Positions 10,668 through 23,055 are shown, counted from the first letter of the stretch. The stretch: DNA of 64,000 nt from Eretmocerus hayati (GCA_029851415.1 CM056743.1:29896405-29960404), one strand, 5' to 3'. The notes: a model not told the origin generated them from the sequence alone. A program made the numbers and translations.

Positions 10668-11730
10668 CACTGTGAAAAATTTCCCCTTAAAATTTCAAGA
10701 GCTTGTGCGTGAAACCTTTTCCAAGTCTGTGCTTGAATTATTTTTCAGTAACATGTCTTGAAAATTCAAGAAGTTCTTGAATTTTCAGTTACATGTTCTT
10801 GGATCTCACACTTCTCCTCAAAGCCTCAAAATCCAATGAAGTACTTGAATTTTCAAGAACAAGTTCTTAAAAATTCAACTAAATCTGCTTTACCTTATTC
10901 GGATAGGGTCAGGTGGGGATACATGCAGAAAATGTGAGTATGTCGATGATACTTTGATTTTTATTCAGAGTTTGAGAACAATTTACTTTGAACTCTCCAA
11001 TCTTGGTAACAAAACTATTAGCGCTCTCAAATAAAGAGCAGTCTGAGCTTGTATGGGCTGATGATGTTTATCGTTTTCAATATCGGATGGGTGAGATGCA
11101 GCTCGATACAATTTGACATAACCTGTGGAGAATAAGGAGGATATTTGAGTTCTTCCTTTGAAAAATATCAAGATTTATCAGAAGAGAAGGCTGATTGAGA
11201 GAAGACTTACAAGTAAAAAAACTACGAGAAGAATTGGATAACTCTCACAGTTACTCGGCATCAGACTCTTGATAATTTTGACTTGGTATATTTTCATGAA
11301 ATCAGAAACTTACTGAGGCCTCCAAGGATTATCAGGATTCGTCTCCTCAATCTCCTCCACGCAGCAGAAATACTCGTCTTTGTTCCTCTATAGCAGATCA
11401 CATAAGATGAACAATCGAACGATAATTGAGGTTATGGTATTCAGCAAATTTCGTAAGAATCACGCGCACTCACGCATTTCAAACGCACAACTGAGGCTCG
11501 TGTGTAGCAGCGAAGGCTCGGGCGAAGGAGAAATGAAGGGGGAGTTGTCTTTTGCGCATGAATACAAACTGTTTAATAAAATTCAAGTACCGGTTCTTGA
11601 ATTTGGAGGCAGAATCTATGGGGATTCAATAAAAAGTTGTTGAAAGTTGTAGTCAAGAACCATGTTCTTGAAAATTTAATCACATTTGTACTTGAAAAGT
11701 ACCTGAAAAGTCAAGAAATTTTTTACAGTG
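10668..11730. mobile_element. MITE-like element with CACTGTRAAAAATTT termini
   Basis: The left end reads CACTGTGAAAAATTT and the right end AAATTTTTTACAGTG, giving inverted termini. Internally, repeated and inverted CTTGAATTTTCAAGAA-type blocks lie near both ends (about 10755-10875 and 11580-11705). The right end is followed by TA; the left end is preceded by TG, so a target duplication is not clear. The middle holds no transposase; the frames there (62-87 codons) show no domain. CACTG..CAGTG ends are shared with the element at 53139-54138. Confidence 0.6.
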
Positions 11731-11756
11731 TACGCACATTTTCATTCCCATTGTCA

Positions 11757-12319
11757 TTAAGGTAGTTGTACACCAACTACGTGAGTCAGTGAGACTTAAC
11801 CTCACTTTTTTGCCCACATCAAAATATTCGAAATTATGATTATTGTTAATAACTGTACTTTTTCCATCAAACAACAAACAAAAACGATCATCTAAGCCTT
11901 CCTGAACAGAATCAGGCATGGTTTCCAAAGTTATCTATACCCTAAAATCGAAATCACGTGTCGCATTTTTTGCATTCTACGCTTTGTATGAACAATTACT
12001 AAAAAACGACGTGGTCCATCATCTCCAGGCTTGGCCATATGATTCATTGATACATAAACTCGGATCTCTCGCAGTCCCACCATTTTCTGTTGATCAGGTT
12101 TTACGCTGGACCCATTTTTGTGCTGTTTTTGGGGCCCGCTCCCACAAGCGCAATGTTAAAAATGTGCAAAACTGGTCAAATTGTGACGATCGATACTCTA
12201 AAATGGGATGGTCAGCCGTTCTGGAATTTTGCACACGTACTCTTCGATATTAGAACTATCTCTCTGCAGAATCTCGAGAAATTCTGTTGATGAATAATTT
12301 TGGTGTACAACTACCTTAA
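11757..12319. mobile_element. MITE flanked by TTAA with GGTAGTTGTACACCAA termini
   Basis: TTAA followed by GGTAGTTGTACACCAA lies at 11757-11776. The exact inverse, TTGGTGTACAACTACC followed by TTAA, ends at 12319. TTAA duplication is the signature of piggyBac-type transposition, although the terminal sequence is not one I recognise from that family. The 555-bp interior contains a 111-codon frame (11918-12253, +) with no recognisable domain, too short for a transposase. It starts only 27 bp after the previous element. Confidence 0.75.
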
Positions 12320-12869
12320 ACGCTTTCATTGCACTTCGAATTGGTATAGGGCTTTGTAACTATAACTATATCTGATGGTGCATCAATTTTTGGCTTCCGG
12401 CCAACCGCCAACAGCCAATCCTGATCATGAGCGGCATTTCAAATCAGCCAATCACAGTCATTAATTTTTTATAGTTCTGGGGAAATCTCAGGAATCCCCT
12501 TGGTCTTGTCAGCAGTCGCGAGTGGCTTTACCGGCACAATTGTCAGATCTTTTAGATTATACTTATGTCCAGTTGCGTCAGTGTCTGATGACTTTGATCG
12601 ACTGGAGCTCATAAATAGATGCTTTTATTACACTTCACCAAGCTCATATAATTTCCTCCGGACTTGACCCGTCTATTGTTCCCCAAATTTTCGTATCCGA
12701 TCCAGTACTGATCCGATCACATATGGGCTCGGGGCTCGGGTGCGTGAGCCAGCGTGAGCTATAGCGAGGATATGTGGAGATCGATATCGATGCGACTGAT
12801 ATGAAGTGAGCAGCGCTCATCACCCGCCTCATTGGCGCCGAAATTCGAATACGATATTATACGACACCC

Positions 12870-12996
12870 ATTGGGAGTAAACCTCTGTGTCAATTTAAAT
12901 GAGACTGCAGCGCCAATATGGCGGCGCTAGGGATGTCTTCCATAAGAATAACACGAACGAAAGATAAGAGCGCTTATCGCATGTTTAGTCCCAATA
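12870..12996. mobile_element. 127-bp MITE, ATTGGGAGTAAACC family, copy 1
   Basis: Starts ATTGGGAGTAAACCTCTGTG and ends CATGTTTAGTCCCAAT, an imperfect terminal inverted repeat. A second copy of almost the same length (126 bp) and the same termini lies at 43314-43439, while the cores differ considerably (this one has GCGCCAATATGGCGGCGC). Two members in one window define a short MITE family. Confidence 0.7.
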
Positions 12997-15900
12997 GATC
13001 ATTCTTCTCCAAGCACCGCGTACTCTGACATCGTACTTTTTTCCCGATGATTTTCATCGTTCTACCAATTCCTATCTCCTTAATATCATGTCAAGGTTGG
13101 CAAAGTTTCTTGATATACTTCATAAAAGCGTTACTTTGAAATTCTTTTTACTCTTACTTATTTTCCGATTCCCTCTCAATTTGAGCTTTTTCATTCGAAT
13201 ACTTTTAGAAAGAAGGTCAGTCCCGAGAGAATCCAGATATTTAGGCCAACAGATGGCGCTTCGGTTGGCCTCCGTATGCGATCGGGTAACATTAGAGATT
13301 ATTATTGCTCACAGCATTTGACCCTCTTGTTTTTATCCCGGAATGAACAATTCAGGCGAATCATCATGAAATTTCCAATCGAATGAGTCACACGTTAGAG
13401 CATATGCATTCTTTTTCAAGAGGATCATAATTCTCTAGCTTGCTAAGCGAGGTATCCTGCTCGATGCTCACATTCGTTCACGTTTTTCGCGAACTAGATT
13501 TCGAATTCTTGGACGTGGAAGGGTTCATTTGATTCGAAATTTCAATACACAGCCGGGACGCTATAATCTAGTTCAAGCTGGAAATGTTACGTTATCGAGT
13601 AATGAGTAGGGATTGGCGTGACGCCGGCGTGCTCGACCATCTTACTCCGTTCAAGTTTTTCTCGTTCCCTAGTGAACGAAAAGTCATGAAACTTTGCATG
13701 ATATCGTGTTATGAGATTTCACTGGTGGCCTACTATCTGAGTTACACATTCAATACCAATCAAAGCGTAGTATAAACAATAAATACCGCTCTCAGAATCA
13801 TTGCGCGTAGCTGCAACCTGGAAGTACGCCGGTGCGTGTCGGGTTGCGGTTCAAATCTAAGTTAGATGATCACAAGTATTCGTCCACTCGTCGTATAGCC
13901 CAAATCGTTAGAGAATCGCAGAAAAATGGGAATAACTTTCAGTTTACATGGTGACCGCATTGCCTCAAAGCTGAAATGACCATTGAAAATTTTGTTTGTG
14001 AGTATTTTGGACGTGCTAGGAAATAATTATTTTAGATCTTGAAACTACCCTCTCTGATCCAATGTACGACCGTATTCAGCTTGGGGCCGCATACAGTCGA
14101 GAAAATACGCCGTCGAATAGGGTGCTGTATGCTGATGATATGGTGATCCACCGCATAGCTTTATGGTGGATGAGATCACGGTCTTTATACGTGATACGAT
14201 CTCTATTATGCCGTAACTTTTTACGATACGGATTTGTATTTTAATGGAAAATTTCCTGATGGCCTCGTGGAATGTGAGATCAAGTTACATCACTTCGACG
14301 TTAGCTCGGCTACGAAACCTTTGCTCAATTTCTCAATTCCTCAGACAAAGACGTGCGCACTTTTTTAGAATTCAAACTTTGATCAAGAAAATTTTGAAAT
14401 GCATCCATCGAATCATAAAGTTTCGAGTCTACTACAGTAATTTGAAGAAATCCAGAGTAGAAAAAATTGATAAGAGTGAGATGCTCAATGAAAAAGAGAT
14501 GAAAATTTCCTATTTATTATTTGCATAAAATCAAAAAGCCGCGATTCAAGAGGAATATGAATGGAATGACATCAAATATATTGACACCCTTGATTATTTC
14601 TTGACTAATACCAATGGTGTTATCGAGCCATTCGACCATTTCAAACTTTGTCGATGATTCAAGCTCTTCAAAGTGCCTAAAATCATTCAATTCAGGATCC
14701 CATTTACCTTATCACAGCCAAATTTTTCCACATCAGATGAAAAATTTGATCTGATCTGGCTACAAATTAATTAGACCTTGTATCAATCAGGGGTACCTCG
14801 TCGTCACATAGAACATCCTGAAATTTTGAGTAACCACCATGCTATGCCTCTCAAGTATTCCTTTGATACTCTTGTAATTGACTTTCGATGAGGTTCTCGA
14901 CTCTGTCAAAGCTGTCAACTCTCTCTCTCTATCTCGCTTCTCTTTGCTATCGCTGGGAAATTCTGCTGTATATGCGTGGTGTATCGAGCTTTCAAAGCTC
15001 AGCGAACGTTGAGTTTCTACATCGGAAATTTTCCTCAAACTCGTTTGGCTTATTTTCCAATTTTCACAGAAACTTCTCTACCTCTATCTATCTTTCCCGT
15101 ATTTGCTTATCAAACATTCGCAATCTGTTAGACGACCCGCATTACGATCGTACATACACCTATCCATCAGTCATCAAATAGTTTCCGACTTTGCTCTTTC
15201 CCGTGAACGAATATATCCCTGTAACGATCAAAACTAATTGCCCTCGTGCAAACTCAATATCCTACATGTATTTTCACCTTTCGCAATCGTACTTTTAGGC
15301 TTAACGTGTGCTCGTGTGTGATCAGCCTAACTTTGGTAAATATTAATCCATTGGTTATAAATATTTATTTTTCATTCACAGTATTCATAACTAAACGCAG
15401 AATCTGGGAAAAGGTGGTGATTTGGATTGTCGGAATCGATTTTTTATCCTGTATTTTCACTTTTGATGGAATATTCTTTTTTTTTTTGATAAATACCTGT
15501 CTGCGATGCCTATGATAAGATTATACATTTTTCTCCACGGAACAAAGTTTTATTTTGGGTTTTGTTTAGGTGTAATTGAAAATTTGTGGGAAACAACATC
15601 ATTGGCGTTTGAGCGTATGATTAGATTTTCCAATTCTGACACGAATTTTTGCCGCCATCCTGTTGATTTTGATGAGTCTTGAGCAAATAGGGGTTGAATC
15701 GCTCTTGGATTATCCACGATTATTTTTTAATAGACCTATTAACTCGAAGGACAAATTTTTTTCTATCGACTTCCAGTAATCGGTCATCATTTTTCTATGA
15801 CACGACAGAAGAATCTGGGAAAATTCTCAGAAGTCCCTATCAATACAAGGAATAAATTGAATCCAACGTCGATGCCAGCTATCAAATTGCAAAGAAAATT

Positions 15901-17378
15901 GAAAGTGAAAAACTTTGAAAATCCGAATTCTGTCGTTTTTTGTACTATTCTCACCAGAAAAACATATTCTGAATGTCAAAAATACGTTTCTTGATGTTTC
16001 AAGCTCACGGTAGTGAATGGGTTGAACGGCAGGTACTCTGATACCATCCAGCGAATTATCATGAACATCGATGGGTAAATCTCCTTGTTTTTTTCCCCCT
16101 AATTCTCACTACATTTTGGTAAAAGGAGTGACATGAAAGTTTAATTTGTAATATTCACAAGCTGCTCATCAAATCTTTGTCCATTCCAACCCCGTCCTAT
16201 TCATAATTTGTTGAATGCATCATCATAGCTCTAACCCATTAGTGATCAATATCCATCGTCGTTCTACTATATATAGCAATAGTATGCAAGTCTCTACGCA
16301 CAATTAATGCTAATAGAGAATTCTACGTGAAATCAGTCCTCGTCAAAGCCACAAACGCTAGATTGCACCCTTTGTGTTCGGCTCTAGGAACTCCATGCAT
16401 ACAGCATCGATAATAATACCCTCGATTCTCAATAATCCTAAAAAAACCACTGCATTCAATTGAATAGACACACTCACATACACATGCTACACACACCGTC
16501 CCTTTTATACAGAATCTATAAGCCTTTGGGCAAAATCAAGAGTAATTCCCTGTGTACCTGGATGCAAGATCAAAGTGCACAGAGCAATTTAAAATTTTTC
16601 TCTTTCGACCCTGTAGACCTCCTACTGCTGCTGTACTTTGAACAAAGCAATATATTATATATCTACAATATGAGCATAGCTACACGCGTAGAACAAACTA
16701 GGATACCGAAGAGAATCTTTTTTCTTGGAAATATTGATGAAAAATGCTGCAATCTCCGCTGCGAGACGTAATGCTCCCCTGCGACGACGACGAGACGCTA
16801 AAAAAGCTTCTCGCGGAAGTCTTATCTCTTGCCCTATTCGTGTTGCAAAACTCACACTGTAAAAAAGGATGGTTTTGAAAGGATGGCGCTTGGACGTCTC
16901 CTCCTTCTCGATTACCATCCGGTTACTTCAGCAAAGTTTGTTCAGAGTTGATGCGGTTTGAACAAGAAAATTGCATCTCTGTCTTCTCTTCTTACTAAAA
17001 CGTTCTTTTCACTATTTGCGGGGATTGAGACAAGACTAATTCATTAGTTAGATTATGTTTTATCTTTTTGTGTCATATACGTGATAAGGGTAATAAGGTT
17101 GATTGCATCGATGAGAGTTTCCGTTGATTAATTAGTGAATGGTGAGAAATTCATACGGGTCGGATATAATTGTCGAGGGCATTAAGTAGTCGCGATGAGA
17201 TATTTTCTGAAATTTTAAATATTTCATTCTGGCTGCCCTCGTTTTCAGGTATCTCATAATTTACTTGTGTTTCTCGTGTATGTGGTGAGAAGTGATTCCG
17301 AGGAAAGTTTCGTATTTACGTTCAGATCAATATTTCTTGGTTATTTAATTAGTGAGCTTGCACGAGAAATTCGGTGTA
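12997..17378. other. non-coding stretch; one short dispersed repeat
   Basis: No gene supported. It contains copy 2 of a 48-bp repeat (13889-13936, see 10588-10636). Upstream of that, at 13800-13860, is a weak tRNA-like pattern with a B-box-like GGTTCAAATCT. Short frames include one with a reverse-transcriptase-like YADD string that I reject. Otherwise unique AT-rich sequence. Confidence 0.5.
13889..13936 (+). repeat. short dispersed repeat, copy 2
   Basis: Matches 10588-10636 in the same orientation, including TAGCCCAAATC, AGAGAATCG and TGGGAATAACT. Confidence 0.5.
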
Positions 17379-17644
17379 AGGGTGTGTTCACGAATGATGC
17401 ACATCATGCATGCATAATGCAGTGTACACGCGCATATGTACACGTGCACATGTGTGCAACAACGTAATCGGATATGATATGGAACTCATTGAGTTCTGCT
17501 TGGGATCATCTGATAACGAGGGCAATACACAAATCTGCTCAAATCAGAAACTCTCTCATTTGAGCCCTCCAATCTCTGCTCAAATCCGATAAGCTGCACA
17601 TGTGCACGTGAACAGTGCATGTGCATCATTTGTGGACACACCCT
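17379..17644. mobile_element. palindromic TGCA-rich MITE, copy 1 (266 bp)
   Basis: Ends are AGGGTGTGTTCACGAATGATGC and its approximate inverse GCATCATTTGTGGACACACCCT. Inside each end lies a run of alternating purine-pyrimidine sequence (GCATGCATAATGCAGTGTACACGCGCATATG). The centre holds a less symmetric segment with GAGCCCTCCAATCTCTGCTC, which is conserved in the copy at 39354. It abuts copy 2 with a single A between them. Confidence 0.8.
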
Positions 17645-17645
17645 A

Positions 17646-17937
17646 AGGGTGCGTCCCCAAATGATGCATATGCATGCATATGCAGTGCACACTGCGCATA
17701 CGCACTGCACATGTGCGCATGTGCAGCTTATTGAAATTGAGCAAAAATTGAAGGGCTCGCATCAGAGAACTTCTGATATGAATCGGGTTTTGTCTTTGCT
17801 GCGTTACCGGCTGATCCAAAGCAGATCTAGACGAGTTTCATCTGGTTTTGGCTAAAATTTGATGAGCTGCACATGTGCACGTGTGCAGTGCATATGTGCA
17901 GTGTGCACTGCATATGCATCATTTGGGGACGCACCCT
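17646..17937. mobile_element. palindromic TGCA-rich MITE, copy 2 (292 bp)
   Basis: Termini AGGGTGCGTCCCCAAATGATG and CATTTGGGGACGCACCCT, with the same alternating TGCATATGCATGC arms as copy 1. It lies head to tail against copy 1 and is nearly the same length as the copy at 39354-39644 (291 bp). No coding capacity; overlapping frames rich in Cys and His derive from the TGCA runs. Confidence 0.85.
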
Positions 17938-18164
17938 CCTAAGGAGACGTAATAAACTGTTCTTATTTGAGTTCAATTTTGAATTGATTATTTTTAAAAT
18001 GCTTGTATCTCGCAAAATAGAGTTCAAACATTTTAAAGTTTCATCTGGATTTTCTTTTTTACCCTTCGATGAGAACCCTATGATGATATACATTTCGATA
18101 CAAGGGTGGAACAATTTTTTAAGCAATTTTTCGATGTTTCGGTGCTCGTACAATTGCATAAAAT

Positions 18165-18290
18165 AGTATTTGCGCCTCGTTCTTGAGGTTCCCCGCTTCC
18201 GAGCGATTATTTCTACCCTCGCCTGCGGCTCGGGCCGAAAATCAATCGTTCAGAAGCGAGCTATAACCTCATAATCTCGGTATGAAATCT
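18165..18290. repeat. imperfect palindrome with a CTCGCCTGCGGCTCGGGCC core
   Basis: The left arm TGAGGTTCCCCGCTTCCGAGCGATT pairs imperfectly with the right arm AATCGTTCAGAAGCGAGCTATAACCTCA. The loop side contains CTCGCCTGCGGCTCGGGCC, which recurs in the core of the palindrome at 22922-23055. The two are probably members of one foldback family. Confidence 0.55.
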
Positions 18291-18439
18291 ACTGTTTTCG
18301 TGTCCGAGTGATGGGTATCCGGCCTGAACCATAGGCGAAGGTCGGAATCAACACGGGGATGCAAAAAATAGGTTTTACACCCGTGTATCGAACTGTGTTT
18401 TCAGACAAACTGTGCGAGAAAGTGGAACATCAGTGCGGA

Positions 18440-18605
18440 ACAGACACTTGACGCGCAGCGTGTCAAAAAGTGAGTTTTTGCATTTTTCGTGTTTGCAAAC
18501 TTGACGACTCACCAATGAAATTGCGTGTTGCAAATCCAGTGCCAACAATTTTTGGTTCGACCGATTTTGACGTACTCTAACGCATACGATTTTTTTTTTA
18601 GAATT
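18440..18605 (-). repeat. dispersed repeat family, copy 2
   Basis: On the minus strand this matches 6965-7190. The + strand here has GAGTTTTTGCATTTTTCGTG, CACCAATGAAATTGCGT, GGTTCGACC and GACGTACTCTAACGCATACG, each counterpart to a block in copy 1. Diverged by perhaps a quarter of positions by eye. Confidence 0.55.
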
Positions 18606-20990
18606 AGTTGATTATCCATGCTCTAAAATCCTTTTTATGTCACGTATTACTCAACATTTGTTCACAATGAACCAAAAATTTCAATAATAATCTCAGAAGC
18701 TTCCAAATCCTTGATTCCATTTCACCACTTCACTCTACAGCACACTCCACCAACTGAACTGCTCAACCAAACTGCACCGTTCCCAAACTCAAGTCCCATA
18801 TCAGCAAAGATACACGTCTCTCATCGATTCTTATCGCTCAGTCGTCGCATTTATCACATTTAACGCTCTCTTGCACTAACCCCACGTAGTAAGAAACCGC
18901 TTTTCGCAAGAAGTAGGTAGCGATACCCTCGAGAGAGACAAACTCATGGGACGATTGATAACCTCGGCTCAGCTCTTTCAAGCATAAATTTCAAGAGCCA
19001 AGAAAGAGTGAGATTGAGTATAAAGCCAAAGGGATTAAAGCAGAGATATGTAAGCGGAGATGTCTTTTCTTCTTCTACCTCAAAGACATTTTCACCCTAT
19101 GCGATTCGTACAAAGAGCTAAAGAACCATCATGGCTCTCTTTCCTATATAAAGGTAACCTAACCAAACTTTGTCCCATAAATATCGTTACGATGCCCAAC
19201 CCAACCTCTTATATACTTATTCATACCTCTCCATATAACCTCATCCATAGCAAATTGTCAAAGGTGCCAGAGCATCGCCAAAAGTCATGGTTTTACAAAA
19301 AAAAAGTGTCGTCTGTCTCACCTAACCTCTCTTTTTGTATTTCTATCCCAACGCTCGTTTTCTCACTTTCTTCTCAGTTTCCAACGTGCCATTGTGTTTG
19401 TGTCTAAAGTAAAGATTCTGAAAAGTCTTTGGTGGTGTATAGTATACCCATGAGAAAAGTGTCCAAGAGGTTAACTCACAGGAGTTCTTGATGACTTTTC
19501 CGACTTCTCGGTGTTCTCTTAATTGTACCCTCGAGCAAAATGTGTGCTATATATAGGAAAAGAGAAAGTTGGCTCGTCGGGTGATTTTTCAATTTAACGG
19601 CGGCTTAGGGGATGAGTTGTGTCGCGTGTCTACTCTGTCTGTGTAGATGAGTATAATAGAGCATGACATGCTCGTCAACTGAACAGTAAGATATATTGCG
19701 ATAAGGGTGTTATAGTGTGATATGAGAAGAATTTTTTGATATGTATGTATTACGAGTGTTGGTTGGACAGTGAGATAGATCGATCGCGATTTCGAGGTAT
19801 GATAGATATTATTATAGGAGCTTTGGTACTCGTAATCTTTTTTTTCTTTCCTATTTTTTTATCCTCTATAGAAAATGTAAAAGCTGTGTGTGTGTACATA
19901 GACAGTGTGGTACCTGCATGTGACACTCGCATCACGGATGGGAAAGTGAAAAAAAAAACTAGACTGCGTTTTATGCGGATATCGAAGCGTAATGCCTGCA
20001 ATCTGAGCACAAAAAGTCAAGCCGCTTTGCTGCTGAGAGGAGAACACACGTGTCTATATGTGTATGTCGTATACTATAATACTTAACGTTCGATCAATCC
20101 TTTTCCCCGACCATCCTATGCACTTGAATTCTCTGTAAAAGCTCATGCATAACACAAGGGTAACTTGTAGAAAATATTCAAATTCATTTTTCACATCACT
20201 TCGATGGATTATCCGCGTACACTTGGTGCGCGGGAGTAAGTGTGTTTTAGTGGATCAGATTTGCGTCAAGAGATGAACAAGTGTTATAGTTTTGTTTTAT
20301 ATAGTCATTTTTTTTTATTCTCGTGGGAGTGAGCAATAAAATTTCCCAAGGGATGATTAATAAAACATGCTTCGCGGGGAGCGTTGGAAAACTGATGAGA
20401 TCATTCACGCTGTACTTATTTCGTAGGGTTTCATAATAATTTTTTCAGACGCTAGGGTGAAAGGGTTTTCTCTATTCTAGTGAGGAAGGACGAAGGAGTT
20501 AGTTCTGTTGAATTTTGAATTAGTTTTGAGTTCTCGATTTTTTTCGAAGGGTTTAACGGTGAGGGCAAATTTTTATAACTGAAAACGTTTATATTAGAAA
20601 GAAAAATGCTAGTTATCAAGCTCTTCTGAGGAAAAGTTACCTGTCTGGAAAATCATTTTTTTTTTCAATTAATGAATTTAATCCTTACAAAGTATATCAA
20701 TGAAACCATCATCTTGAAGAAGTTGATTTTGGATGTCAAGATATCGAAACTGAATACTTTATATAAAAGAGCAATACCAAGAAGAAATTTCACTTTGATT
20801 TACATGGATTTTCAAGTCAATCGATTCGTATGATTGTCCTGTGACTTTTCCGGTATCAAACACGTAACCATGACAAATGAAAGATCACCAAACCAAGTTT
20901 CTTGAAAATCCCACACAATTCAATTGGTTTGTCCATGCAAAAATGAAGAAATTATCAAATTTTTTTGTTAAAAAATATCATTTTAGTGGT
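18606..20990. other. non-coding stretch, no feature seen
   Basis: AT-rich, with low-complexity frames up to 116 codons on both strands that carry no domain. Nothing supported. Confidence 0.5.
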
Positions 20991-21110
20991 TCAAAGTTGA
21001 CACACTTACCATCTCCATCGACTTCAATACGTTCAACAAATACAGATAACGATCCACCCTGCATGAAACTAGAGTGAGATTAGTTAAATTTGAAGTGAAT
21101 CGAAATTCAC

Positions 21111-21259
21111 CATCAAATCTGTCGTCAGTTTCAAATTTCACTCTCTGTCCAATCAAAACTTCCAACTTTTCAATCGCTAAGCCAACAACTTTTCGCGCAC
21201 CCGTTTCAATAGATTCGCAACGAACAATAACGCCTGGAAAGCCCGCAACTCTCAAAAAA
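21111..21259 (-). CDS. possible isolated coding exon, product unknown
   Basis: On the minus strand, 149 bp lie between an acceptor-like CTCCAG and a donor-like GATG|GTGAAT. They read without stops as about 49 codons of balanced, protein-like composition: FLRVAGFPGVIVRC at the start, ETDDRFD at the end. I do not recognise the protein. A second exon-like piece (21010-21058, minus; acceptor TTTCATGCAG, donor GATG|GTAAGT) follows. Joining it in the observed phase gives a stop, so the two do not form one simple gene. The polypyrimidine tract before the acceptor is poor. This could be a real exon of an unseen minus-strand gene, a decayed exon, or chance. Confidence 0.2.
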
Positions 21260-21980
21260 CTGGAGCAAATCTCCTCTCCGTGTATATAAAGCAGGTATAT
21301 ATCTCAACAATCCTCCCGTATATATAATATCAACAGGAGCAGTATTTGTCCATTCAAAGTTGATGGATATATAACTAGATCATATTTCATGTCTTTCTCA
21401 CTTGAATTTTCCCAAAGTTATTGAAAAGCTTGGATAAAATTGAAAAAAGTCATCGACCGTAGCTATGCTCAACTTCAAAACCCCTTTTCAACTTTCTCCT
21501 TTACAATTGCAAACTCACGCACGCGTCGTCAGTCACGAGTTTACTCTTTCATTCACGATTTTTTCGATTGAGGAGAGGAAAAGAATGAAAGAAGAAAAAA
21601 GAAAAATGAAGAGTTAGGAAATATAGGGGATGGTCGCATCAGGGTCTTTGAGAATATCCAGAAACGAATCCATTTCTGGTTTTCCTTTTTTCTTCGTCTA
21701 CGGTACTCGATAACGAAGATTCATTCGGCGAATTGAAGAGGCAGCTCGCTCGATTGGGATACCAATTCTCTACTATGCTCCCACAGTTTCAGACCCGTAT
21801 AGTTATGAGGCTTTAATGGAGATTTCCGAACTCATTTTTTACATCGATATTTCCTAAGGTCGATAGTCCGAGTTTTTCACTTTTTTAATGAGAGCAGCTC
21901 TTGCATGTATAACTCTTCTACACCATGGATATTATCGTATTTCTGCATGACCTTTTGTCATCGGAAATTTAATTTCCCCA

Positions 21981-22075
21981 CTGTCCGCCGGAATCAGTGA
22001 AAATCACTCCCAACCACTGATTTGATTCGCAGTGACAGTGAGTTGAGAGCGATTTCCACTGATTCCGGCGGAGAG
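21981..22075. repeat. 95-bp near-perfect palindrome
   Basis: CTGTCCGCCGGAATCAGTG at the left is mirrored by CACTGATTCCGGCGGAGAG at the right, and the pairing continues through ATCACTCCCAAC / GTTGAGAGCGAT. It would form a long hairpin with a loop near 22015-22040. Most likely a hairpin-type MITE; no coding content. Confidence 0.65.
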
Positions 22076-22921
22076 AGCACATTTTTACATGAAATGGAAA
22101 AATTTGTTGGTTGTGTGAACATACGGGCACTTATTCCGCAGTAAGTTACAAAGAATACGTGCTAGTTGGGCTTCTTATCAAATTGTGCATAACGTATCTG
22201 GAGGTTCCATTGTAATTCATGAAAAAAAATCTGTATCACTCGCATTGTATACAGGTACAATTGTGGTTATCTGGACTGCCTGTCGATGACACTTTTTTAT
22301 GAACTAATTAATACTTTCGCTTTGTTTCTTACAACAATTCTTCATTATTAGAATTATGAATCATAGTCTCACATCAACACAATATTCTTAAGTTAGATTG
22401 ATGAATTAGTTATTCTAATCGAAATGTTGTCAACTGTGATGGAACAGAAATTTTGTGGGTTGCGTAGTTATGAAAAAAATGTGTCTATTGTATTTATGAT
22501 TATGGTTGTTCGATAGTATTTTAAATTATTTCAGCTAGAGAACTGTTAAAGTTGATAGAATTTATGAATTCAGAACTCCTGAATCGATTGCATTGAGAAA
22601 AATATGGGTTGACGGTGGAATTTTCGAGCGAATTTCACAGGAAAATTGAATGTTTAACCCACTTCTTATATGGGGTAGGCGTATCAACCTTTCTGATTAT
22701 TTGTATTCATCGGCCACAATGATGAAAATTCGTACATGTAGGAAACACTGAAACTCCGTTTCTGAACATTTTCACAGATTCTATCACCGTGGAAAATGAT
22801 TTCTGGACTCATCTGAATTCATAATTCGAGTTTATAGATAGAAATTTTTGATCGTCTGTGCGCAAATGAGTCGTTTGCACACTGTTTTTCGCTTTTCATT
22901 TGCTTACAGAAGATCAAAAAA

Positions 22922-23055
22922 CATAGTATGATACTCGGGCTCAATGGTTTTCGCTTTCTCGAGACTATTTAGACACTCGCCTGCGGCTCGGGCCTAAAAA
23001 AGTCAACCGAAGTGGGAAAACCATCGTTTGCGCCCTTGTATCATAATATACTATT
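22922..23055. repeat. palindromic element with TAGTATGATAC ends
   Basis: Left TAGTATGATACTCGGGCTCAATGGTTTT pairs with right AAAACCATCGTTTGCGCCCTTGTATCATAATATACTA. The core CTCGCCTGCGGCTCGGGCC is shared with 18165-18290. Probably a small foldback or MITE. Confidence 0.6.

Noticed and set aside
13800..13860. Possible tRNA-like sequence with GGTTCAAATCT
   Set aside because: The A box is poor and no acceptor stem pairs; too weak to annotate.
14062..14244. Frame with LYADDMVI, resembling the reverse-transcriptase YADD active site
   Set aside because: Only 60 codons, and no other RT motif or LINE-like sequence surrounds it in any frame. Local inverted similarities suggest coincidence.
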